Assembly: GCA_027055635.1 (NCBI GenBank)
Contig: JALUMZ010000268.1
Span: forward strand, 1 to 6,846
Length of the DNA stretch: 6,846 bases
From: Campylobacteraceae bacterium
GTDB lineage: Bacteria > Campylobacterota > Campylobacteria > Campylobacterales > Sulfurospirillaceae
Direction: 5' to 3'
Shown: positions 1-5,587 of the stretch, piece after piece
Numbering within the stretch: position 1 is the first letter of the stretch
Layout of the letters: each line of letters opens with the position of its first letter
Translations under genes and position numbers: made by a program
The notes under the pieces: generated by a model
Database searches by the model: none
What the model was told of the DNA's origin: nothing
What the model saw: the letters and a program-made list of their open reading frames with translations, nothing else

Positions 1-6
1 TACCAC
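1..6 (-). CDS. possible 5' end of a divergent gene (two codons only)
   Basis: On the minus strand, AGGAG is followed after seven bases by GTG GTA at the window edge, which would begin a protein Met-Val. This is good Shine-Dalgarno spacing, and an extended -10 box lies about 30 bases upstream, so a divergently transcribed gene probably starts here. No ATG is available between the promoter and the edge. With two codons visible nothing can be said about the product. A tRNA was considered because AAGTGGTA resembles a D-loop, but the T expected at tRNA position 8 does not fall in place. Confidence 0.3.
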
Positions 7-35
7 TTGAGGGCTCCTAAATGATTTTATGGGCA

Positions 36-44
36 ATTATATCA
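36..44 (-). promoter_or_regulatory. extended -10 promoter, minus strand
   Basis: Read on the minus strand, this is TGA followed by a perfect TATAAT. There is no recognisable -35 hexamer, only A/T-rich sequence upstream, which is normal for the housekeeping sigma factor of Campylobacterota. A start site near base 29 would leave a leader of roughly 23 bases before the possible GTG start at bases 6-4. Confidence 0.5.
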
Positions 45-82
45 AATTTTTTACTATATTGTATTTTTCAGCAGTCTCATTA

Positions 83-91
83 TGGTATAAT
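83..91 (+). promoter_or_regulatory. extended -10 promoter of the ABC-F gene
   Basis: TGG followed by a perfect TATAAT (86-91) lies 27 bases before the ABC-F start codon, so transcription should begin close to base 98. Upstream is AT-rich with runs of T (46-52, 63-68) and no consensus -35 box, matching the T-periodic promoters of this phylum. AGGA at 105-108 is the ribosome binding site, ten bases before the ATG. This promoter and the minus-strand one at 36-44 lie back to back. Confidence 0.65.
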
Positions 92-118
92 CGCGATAAA
101 AAATAGGATTTTATAGAG

Positions 119-1708
119 ATGGTAGAAGTAAATAATCTAACGATGAGATATGGTTCAAGAGTTTTGTTTGAAAATATAAATTTAAAGCTAGATGTTGGTA
201 AAAGATACGGTTTGATTGGTGCAAATGGCGCTGGAAAAAGTACATTTATGAAGATTTTATCCAAAGAACTTCAGCCGACAAGTGGAAATGTTTCTGTTCA
301 AAACGGTTTAAGGGTTGGAACTCTGAGCCAAAATCAGTTTGCATTTGAGGACTTTACTCTAAAAGATGCCGTGATGTATGGTAACAAAAGACTCTACGAT
401 GCCATAAAAGAGAAAGAAGAGTTATATATAAATGGAGATTTTGAAGATGAAAAAGTCAATGACAGATTGGCCAAACTTGAGATAATATGTGCTGAAGAAG
501 ATCCGACTTATGAGGTTGATGTAAACATAGAAAAGACTCTTACATCTTTGGGTTTTGGGGTTGATACTCACGAAGATTTGATGAGTTCTCTCTCTGGAGG
601 TGATAAGTTTAAGATTTTATTGGCACAGGTTTTATACTATAAGCCTGAAGTGTTGTTTTTGGATGAGCCTACAAATAATCTTGATTTAGAGGCAATCGCA
701 TGGCTTGAAGATCAGTTGAAAAGGCACGAAGGAACTATAGTCGTCATTTCACATGATAGGCACTTTTTGAACTCTATCTGTACAAATATTTTAGATCTTG
801 ATTTTAAAAAGATAAGAGAGTTTAGCGGAAATTATAATGATTGGTATATAGCTGCAAATCTTGTGCAAAAACAGCAAGAGTTGGAGAGAAATAAAAAGCT
901 TAAAGAGAAAGAGGAGTTAGAAGCATTTGTTAGAAGATTTTCTGCTAATGCTTCAAAAGCTAAACAGGCTACAAGTCGTCAAAAACAGCTTGAAAAATTA
1001 AATATAGAAGATTTGCAAACTTCAACTAGAAGAGACCCTAGCATAGTATTTAAGCTCAAAAGAGATATAGGAAATGAGATTTTAGAGCTTGAGAATATCT
1101 CTAAAAGCTTTGATAAAAAAGTTTTGGACAGTATGAGTTTTAGAGTTGAAAAAGGCGATAAGATAGCCTTGATAGGACCAAATGGTATCGGAAAAACTAC
1201 GCTTCTTAGTATTATTGTAGGAGATTTACAAAGTGATAATGGAGATGTAAAATGGGGCGCGACGATAGAGCCTAGTTATTTTCCTCAAAATAGTACAGAT
1301 TTGATTGATGGTGATGAGCCTCTATATGAGTGGTTGCAGAGTTTTGGTGAAAAGAAAGATATAGATGAGGTGCGAAAGTGTCTTGGAAGGATGCTGTTTT
1401 CCGGAGAAGAGCAGAAAAAAAGTATAAAAAGCATAAGCGGCGGTGAAAAACATCGTATGATGCTCTCAAAAATGATGCTTCAAAAAGGAAATTTTTTACT
1501 TCTTGATGAACCTGATAACCATCTAGATTTAGAGGCTATTGTGGCACTAGGAGAGGGGTTGTATAATTTTGGAGGCAATGTGATCTGTGCAACACACGAT
1601 AGAGAACTTATAGATGCATTTGCCAATCGGATTATAGAGCTAAAAGAGGATGGAAGTTTTGTAGATTTCAGAGGTAGTTATGAAGAGTATGTGCAAAATT
1701 TTAATTAG
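119..1708 (+). CDS. ABC-F family ATPase, YbiT type (ribosome-associated translation factor)
   Basis: A cytoplasmic protein with two tandem ABC ATPase domains and no membrane segment. It matches E. coli YbiT in length (529 against about 530 residues) and along most of its sequence, including SRFSANASK-like and QATSR-like linker motifs. Domain 1 has Walker A GANGAGKST at 34-42, signature LSGGD at 158-162, Walker B with D182/E183 and switch histidine H212. The charged interdomain linker is about 245-315. Domain 2 has Walker A GPNGIGKTT at 353-361, signature ISGGE at 439-443, Walker B D463/E464 and H493. ABC-F proteins bind the ribosomal E site and relieve stalled or slow translation; the exact role of YbiT-type members is less clear, so antibiotic resistance should not be assumed. 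Domain 2 reads DEPDNHLD where the family usually has DEPTNHLD; the catalytic residues are kept. The gene has its own promoter and is separated from gap by 147 bases. Confidence 0.93.
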   Translation: MVEVNNLTMRYGSRVLFENINLKLDVGKRYGLIGANGAGKSTFMKILSKELQPTSGNVSVQNGLRVGTLSQNQFAFEDFTLKDAVMYGNKRLYDAIKEKEELYINGDFEDEKVNDRLAKLEIICAEEDPTYEVDVNIEKTLTSLGFGVDTHEDLMSSLSGGDKFKILLAQVLYYKPEVLFLDEPTNNLDLEAIAWLEDQLKRHEGTIVVISHDRHFLNSICTNILDLDFKKIREFSGNYNDWYIAANLVQKQQELERNKKLKEKEELEAFVRRFSANASKAKQATSRQKQLEKLNIEDLQTSTRRDPSIVFKLKRDIGNEILELENISKSFDKKVLDSMSFRVEKGDKIALIGPNGIGKTTLLSIIVGDLQSDNGDVKWGATIEPSYFPQNSTDLIDGDEPLYEWLQSFGEKKDIDEVRKCLGRMLFSGEEQKKSIKSISGGEKHRMMLSKMMLQKGNFLLLDEPDNHLDLEAIVALGEGLYNFGGNVICATHDRELIDAFANRIIELKEDGSFVDFRGSYEEYVQNFN

Positions 1709-1739
1709 GTGCTTAAACTATTTTATATTAGCTTTTAGA

Positions 1740-1745
1740 TAGAAT
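1740..1745 (+). promoter_or_regulatory. candidate -10 box for the gap operon
   Basis: TAGAAT, one mismatch from TATAAT, is preceded by AT-rich sequence with T-runs at 1721-1724 and 1733-1736, the pattern seen in Campylobacterota promoters. Transcription would start near 1752, one base before the large inverted repeat. A weaker alternative is TATATT at 1724-1729. No better -10 box lies between the repeat and the gap start codon, so the operon is probably transcribed through the repeat. Transcription continuing from the ABC-F gene is also possible, since no intrinsic terminator with a T-tract is visible after it. Confidence 0.4.
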
Positions 1746-1752
1746 ATTTCAT

Positions 1753-1834
1753 ATAGACTTCTTGCATAACCCCTTGTAGTCTCAGTAACTCATAGATAAG
1801 CCTGAGACTACAAGGGGTTATGCAAGAAGTCTAT
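1753..1834. repeat. perfect 33-bp inverted repeat with 16-base loop (MITE-like hairpin)
   Basis: The left arm 1753-1785 begins ATAGACTTCTTGCATAAC, and the right arm 1802-1834 is its exact reverse complement over all 33 bases. The loop 1786-1801 contains CATAGATAAG. Pairing stops abruptly at both sides. Taking the element as GACTTC...GAAGTC, each side is flanked by TA, which could be a 2-bp target duplication; because TA is itself palindromic this is not proof. Neither side has a T-tract, so it is not a standard intrinsic terminator. It encodes no protein. The arms include a CCCC/GGGG block unlike the AT-rich surroundings. It could be a miniature inverted-repeat element mobilised by an insertion-sequence transposase, or a leader or terminator hairpin fixed by selection. 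Confidence 0.9.
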
Positions 1835-1855
1835 TAACATAAAAAAGGAAAAGAT

Positions 1856-2851
1856 ATGGCTTTAAAGATAGCTATTAATGGATTTGGAAGAATTGGAAGG
1901 AGCGTTGCTAGGATAATTAGCTCAAGAGATGATGTGGATTTGGTTTGCGTGAATGATACTGCTACAAGAGAGATGACAAGACAACTATTTAAATACGATA
2001 GTGTGCATGGTGTTTTTGATGGAAGTGTTGAAGTTTTAGAAGATGATTATATGCAAATGGGAGAATCTAGGGTTAAAATGTTTAATCTTAGAGACCCAAA
2101 AGAGCTAAATTTTAGTGATTATGGTGTAGATGTGGTTTTGGAGTGTACGGGTGCTTTTTTGACCAAAGAAAGAGCTCAGACTTTTATAGATAATGGAATC
2201 AAAAAAGTTATTATGTCTGCTCCGGCAAAAGACGATACCCCAACATTTGTTATTGGTGTAAATGAAGACAGATATGCAGGGCAAGCTATAATTTCCAATG
2301 CAAGTTGTACAACAAATTGTCTAGGTCCTATTGCAAAAGTGCTTGATGATGCTTTTGGTATAGATAAGGGCTTGATGACTACTGTTCACTCTTATACAAA
2401 TGGACAGAGTCTTATAGATTCAAAGAGTAGAGACCTTAGGCGTTCTCGTGCAGCAGCTGTCAATATCATACCTACTACAACAGGAGCAGCAAAAGCTATA
2501 GGTTTGGTTCTTCCTCAGCTTCAAGGCAGACTTCACGGTCAAAGTGTCAGAGTTCCAACACCAAATGTTTCTATGGTTGATTTGAATGTTTTAGTGAAGA
2601 AAGATACGAGTATAGAGGAGATAAATGCACTCTTTAAAGAGAAGTCTGAAGATGCACTAAAGGGGATATTGGGCTATGATATAGACAAGAGAGTCTCGCA
2701 AGATTTTCAAGGTTCACCATATAGCTCATTTGTTGCTGCTGATTTAACCCAGGTAATATGTGGCAATATGGTGAAAGTTATGTCATGGTACGATAATGAA
2801 TGGGGCTACTCTTCAAGAATGGTAGATATGGCTCTACATGTAAGTAAATAG
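1856..2851 (+). CDS. gap: glyceraldehyde-3-phosphate dehydrogenase, phosphorylating
   Basis: Interconverts glyceraldehyde 3-phosphate and 1,3-bisphosphoglycerate with a nicotinamide cofactor, in the cytoplasm, as a tetramer in this family. The Rossmann fold begins INGFGRIGR at 7-15. The catalytic block SNASCTTNCLGP places the nucleophile at Cys151, and the partner is His178 in TTVHSYT. DLRRSRAAAVNIIPTTTGAAKA and the C-terminal WYDNEWGYSSRM segment are typical. Its 331 residues are normal for the family. AAGGA at 1845-1849, six bases before the ATG, supports the start. Asp34, the usual NAD-selecting acidic residue, is present but followed by Thr. The loop at 188-193 reads DSKSRD instead of the NAD-type D-L-P-H-K-D, so dual NAD/NADP use is possible. 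It is the first gene of the operon with pgk, tpiA and fabI, and its leader probably carries the 82-base hairpin. Confidence 0.97.
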   Translation: MALKIAINGFGRIGRSVARIISSRDDVDLVCVNDTATREMTRQLFKYDSVHGVFDGSVEVLEDDYMQMGESRVKMFNLRDPKELNFSDYGVDVVLECTGAFLTKERAQTFIDNGIKKVIMSAPAKDDTPTFVIGVNEDRYAGQAIISNASCTTNCLGPIAKVLDDAFGIDKGLMTTVHSYTNGQSLIDSKSRDLRRSRAAAVNIIPTTTGAAKAIGLVLPQLQGRLHGQSVRVPTPNVSMVDLNVLVKKDTSIEEINALFKEKSEDALKGILGYDIDKRVSQDFQGSPYSSFVAADLTQVICGNMVKVMSWYDNEWGYSSRMVDMALHVSK

Positions 2852-2861
2852 AGGAGATATA

Positions 2862-4061
2862 ATGGTACGGTCAGTCCGAGATATGGATATAGCTGGTAAG
2901 AGAGTTTTTATAAGGTGTGATTTTAATGTTCCGCTAGATGATTTTTTAAATATCACAGATGATAGAAGGATAAAATCAGCAATTCCAACCATAAAGTATT
3001 GTTTAGATCAAAATTGTAAAGTTATTTTAGGAAGCCATTTAGGAAGACCCGGTGGTCATGTTGAGAGTAGACTCTCCTTGGCTCCCATTGCAAAGAGACT
3101 CTCTAGATTGCTTATTCCAACTGTTCAGCTCTCCAAAGATGTTGTTGGCAGTGATACACAAGAAAAAGCAAAAAATCTTAAAAGTGGAGAGGTGCTTCTT
3201 ATCGAAAATCTTAGATTTGAAAAGGGCGAGACTAAAAATAGTGAAGATTTTGCAAAGAAATTGGCAGATTTAGCGGATTTCTATGTTAATGATGCTTTCG
3301 GTGTGTGTCATAGAGCTCATGCTTCTGTGGAAGCTATAACAAAGTTTTTTGATGAAGATCATAGTGCAGCCGGATTTTTATTGCAAAAAGAGATAAATTT
3401 TTCTAAGCAACTGTTGAAAAATCCTTCTAGGCCGTTTACGGCTGTTGTTGGAGGAAGTAAAGTGAGTGGCAAGCTGCAAGCTTTGAAAAATCTTCTGCCT
3501 CGTGTCGATAAACTTTTGATAGGCGGAGGTATGGCGTTTACATTTCTAAAAGCTCAGGGTATAGAGATTGGAAACTCTTTGGTAGAAGAGGATTTGATAG
3601 ATGAGGCAATCTCTGTTATGGCAAAAGCAAAAGAGTTGGGAGTAAAATTTTATCTTCCTGTGGATGTTGTTGCAGCAGAGAGTTGCTCACAGGATTCCAC
3701 TATGAAATTTGTTACATCTCAGGAGATTCCAAGAGGGTGGATGGGTTTGGATATAGGACCTGCCACAACAAGACTCTTTAGGGAAGCCCTAAATGATGCT
3801 CAAACTATACTATGGAATGGACCTATGGGAGTTTTTGAAATACAGAAATTTTCAAGAGGAAGTACGCAAATATCACATACCATAGCAGAAGCACATGCCA
3901 CTACTGTTGTGGGTGGGGGAGATACGGCGGATGTTGTAGCTAGAAGTGGTGATGCTGACGATATGGCATTTATTTCAACAGGTGGTGGAGCTAGTTTGGA
4001 GCTTATAGAAGGGAAAGAGCTTCCTGGTGTCAAGCCACTTTACAATAAGGATGAAGAATGA
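2862..4061 (+). CDS. pgk: phosphoglycerate kinase
   Basis: Transfers phosphate between 1,3-bisphosphoglycerate/ADP and 3-phosphoglycerate/ATP, next to GAPDH in lower glycolysis and gluconeogenesis. It is a monomeric, two-domain cytoplasmic enzyme. N-domain substrate motifs are RCDFNVPL (18-25), SHLGRP (58-63), ENLRFEKGE (115-123) and HRAHAS (150-155). The hinge and nucleotide domain carry VGGSKVSGK (196-204), GGGMAFTFL (221-229), DIGPAT (297-302), WNGPMGVFE (318-326), GGGDT (351-355) and STGGGAS (372-378). All catalytic motifs appear intact, and 399 residues is the usual bacterial size. AGGAG at 2852-2856, directly after the gap stop, gives a five-base spacing to the ATG. The stop codon overlaps the tpiA start by four bases. 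Confidence 0.97.
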   Translation: MVRSVRDMDIAGKRVFIRCDFNVPLDDFLNITDDRRIKSAIPTIKYCLDQNCKVILGSHLGRPGGHVESRLSLAPIAKRLSRLLIPTVQLSKDVVGSDTQEKAKNLKSGEVLLIENLRFEKGETKNSEDFAKKLADLADFYVNDAFGVCHRAHASVEAITKFFDEDHSAAGFLLQKEINFSKQLLKNPSRPFTAVVGGSKVSGKLQALKNLLPRVDKLLIGGGMAFTFLKAQGIEIGNSLVEEDLIDEAISVMAKAKELGVKFYLPVDVVAAESCSQDSTMKFVTSQEIPRGWMGLDIGPATTRLFREALNDAQTILWNGPMGVFEIQKFSRGSTQISHTIAEAHATTVVGGGDTADVVARSGDADDMAFISTGGGASLELIEGKELPGVKPLYNKDEE

Positions 4062-4765
4062 TAATAGCATCAAATTTTAAGACAAATCACAATAGAAAAA
4101 GCACTAAAGAGTTTATAGAGTATATAGATGCTCAAAATTATTTTAGTGAGATTAGAATCTTTCCACCCTTTACTGCCTTGAGTAGTTTTGATTTGCCTCC
4201 AAATATTAAGGTTGGAGTACAAGATTTTTATCCTGTACAAAATGGTTCTTTTACCGGAGAAATCGGCTTTGAGCAGTTAGAAGAGTTTGATGTCAATACT
4301 GTTTTGGTAGGTCATTCAGAGAGAAGGCATATTTTGGGTGAAAGCCAAAAAGTTATAGTTGATAAATATAACTATGCAAAACAAAAAGAGTGTGAAATCA
4401 TATATTGTGTTGGAGAGCCCAAAGAGGTGCGAGAGCAGGGAATTGAAGCTGTGATGGCATATATTTGGGAGCAATTTGATGGAATCGATATAGATTATGA
4501 TGAGTTAATAGTAGCTTATGAGCCTGTTTGGGCGATTGGAACAGGACTTAGCGCTAGCAAGGATGACATAAAAGAGGTGCTTGAGCACTTGAGAGTAAAG
4601 GTAAAAGCCCCCTTACTCTATGGCGGTAGTGTTAAGGTAGAGACTACACAAGAGATTCTTAGTATCGAAAATTGTGATGGCGTACTTGTAGGAACGGCTA
4701 GTTGGAAAGTAGAAAACTTTTCAAAAATGGTTGAGATAGCAGATAATAAAAAGGAAGAAAAATGA
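4058..4765 (+). CDS. tpiA: triosephosphate isomerase
   Basis: Interconverts dihydroxyacetone phosphate and glyceraldehyde 3-phosphate. It is a cytoplasmic (beta/alpha)8 barrel, normally a dimer. Catalytic residues are visible: Lys8 in NFKTN (6-10), His86 in VGHSERR (84-90) and Glu155 in AYEPVWAIGTG (153-163), which includes the mobile loop 6. The phosphate-binding segments YGGSV (188-192) and GVLVGTAS (208-215) are present. At 235 residues it is shorter than the roughly 250 of most bacteria, as remembered for other Campylobacterota, and the first motif has Phe where most enzymes have Trp. The shortening lies in surface helices and no catalytic part is lost. AAGGA at 4047-4051, inside the end of pgk, is six bases before the ATG. 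Confidence 0.96.
   Translation: MIIASNFKTNHNRKSTKEFIEYIDAQNYFSEIRIFPPFTALSSFDLPPNIKVGVQDFYPVQNGSFTGEIGFEQLEEFDVNTVLVGHSERRHILGESQKVIVDKYNYAKQKECEIIYCVGEPKEVREQGIEAVMAYIWEQFDGIDIDYDELIVAYEPVWAIGTGLSASKDDIKEVLEHLRVKVKAPLLYGGSVKVETTQEILSIENCDGVLVGTASWKVENFSKMVEIADNKKEEK
4751..4755 (+). promoter_or_regulatory. ribosome binding site that decides the fabI start
   Basis: AAGGA lies six bases before the ATG at 4762 and twelve before a second in-frame ATG at 4768. The spacing favours the first ATG, giving MIMKGKK, which also matches the N-terminus remembered for Campylobacter jejuni FabI. The site is within the last codons of tpiA. Confidence 0.7.
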
Positions 4766-5586
4766 TAATGAAAGGCAAAAAAGGTTTGATTGTTGGAATT
4801 GCTAACAATAAATCTATAGCTTATGGCATAGCAAAAGCCTGTGCCGATCAAGGTGCAGAGTTGGCATTTACATTTTTAAATGAGCAGTTGAAAAAGAGAG
4901 TAGATCCGATTGCGCAGGAGCTAGGAAGTGATAAAGTTTATGAACTAGATGTAAATAATGATGAGCATTTGGAGCAACTCACAAAATCCATAGAGAAAGA
5001 TTTTGGTGAGATAGATTTTGTCGTTCACTCTGTTGCTTTTGCTCCAAGAGATGCACTTTCAAAGCCATTTTTGCAAACAACCAGAGGGGCTTTTGATATT
5101 GCAATGCAGACTTCAGTATATTCACTTATAGCTTTAACAAGAGCAGTCATGCCTGTTATGAGTGAAGGTGGCTCAGTTTTAACTTTAACTTATCTTGGTG
5201 GTCCAAAGTATATACCACACTACAATGTCATGGGTGTTGCAAAAGCAGCATTAGAATCGAGTGTTAGGTACCTTGCGGTTGATTGCGCAAGGGAAAAAGG
5301 CGTGAGAGTAAATGCGATAAGCGCAGGACCAATCAAGACTTTAGCAGCTAGTGGAATTGGTGATTTTAGGATGATTTTAAAATGGAATGAACTAAATGCA
5401 CCTCTAAGAAAAAATGTAACAACAAGTGAAGTTGGAAACAGTGGTATGTATCTTTTGAGTGATCTCTCTAGCGGGGTTACAGGTGAAGTGCATTATGTGG
5501 ATGCAGGATACAATATCATGGGTATGGGTATGGATGAAGTGGATGAAGATGGACATACTATACTAAATTGGGATAAGCAAAAGTAG
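4762..5586 (+). CDS. fabI: enoyl-[acyl-carrier-protein] reductase (FabI)
   Basis: Reduces trans-2-enoyl-ACP to acyl-ACP with a reduced nicotinamide cofactor, the final step of each type II fatty-acid elongation cycle in the cytoplasm. It is a short-chain dehydrogenase/reductase of the FabI subclass. The cofactor-binding turn GIANNKSIAYGIA is at 12-24. The catalytic pair Tyr154 and Lys161 has the FabI spacing Y-x6-K, with the additional conserved Tyr144 in TYLGG. The substrate-loop region SAGPIKTLAASGI (187-199) and the C-terminal VDAGYNIMGM are typical. Length is 274 residues, slightly longer than E. coli FabI through the acidic tail after 255. The position matching E. coli Gly93 is Ala92 (HSVAFAP), as in several triclosan-sensitive FabI enzymes, so it is not evidence of resistance. 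It overlaps tpiA by four bases. Confidence 0.97.
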   Translation: MIMKGKKGLIVGIANNKSIAYGIAKACADQGAELAFTFLNEQLKKRVDPIAQELGSDKVYELDVNNDEHLEQLTKSIEKDFGEIDFVVHSVAFAPRDALSKPFLQTTRGAFDIAMQTSVYSLIALTRAVMPVMSEGGSVLTLTYLGGPKYIPHYNVMGVAKAALESSVRYLAVDCAREKGVRVNAISAGPIKTLAASGIGDFRMILKWNELNAPLRKNVTTSEVGNSGMYLLSDLSSGVTGEVHYVDAGYNIMGMGMDEVDEDGHTILNWDKQK

Positions 5587-5587
5587 A

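Noticed and set aside
1..17. A tRNA gene on the minus strand at the left edge (AAGTGGTA resembles a D-loop)
   Set aside because: Counting back from the putative A14-G18-G19 puts C at position 8, where T is nearly invariant, and the D-stem does not fit; a ribosome binding site plus GTG explains the bases better.
37..264. 75-residue minus-strand open frame overlapping the ABC-F start
   Set aside because: It runs antisense to the conserved Walker A region and has no family resemblance; the minus-strand promoter at 36-44 lies downstream of most of it and points away.
119..1708. ABC-F protein as an antibiotic-resistance determinant
   Set aside because: Its similarity is to the housekeeping YbiT branch, the linker lacks the long extension seen in resistance ABC-F proteins, and there is no mobile context around the gene apart from the small repeat after it.
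1753..1834. Reading the long inverted repeat as a simple Rho-independent terminator of the ABC-F gene
   Set aside because: The plus-strand stem is followed by TAACATAAAAAAGG with no T-tract, and the stem is far longer than typical terminators. Some termination or pausing cannot be excluded.
2830..2842. 13-base match GGCTCTACATGTA between the end of gap and the terminator stem at 6555-6567
   Set aside because: A match of this length is not surprising by chance in a window of this size, the gap copy encodes normal protein sequence, and it lacks the second palindrome arm.
3052..3273. Other small overlapping frames (1272-1469 and 3800-4033 and 4618-4851 minus; 3052-3273 and 6286-6507 plus)
   Set aside because: Each lies wholly or largely inside a conserved gene in another frame, shows no motif or convincing ribosome binding site, and is explained as a shadow.
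5033..5047. FabI Ala92 at the position of E. coli Gly93, a site of triclosan and diazaborine resistance changes
   Set aside because: Ala at this position is natural in several sensitive FabI enzymes, such as that of Staphylococcus aureus, so it does not indicate resistance.
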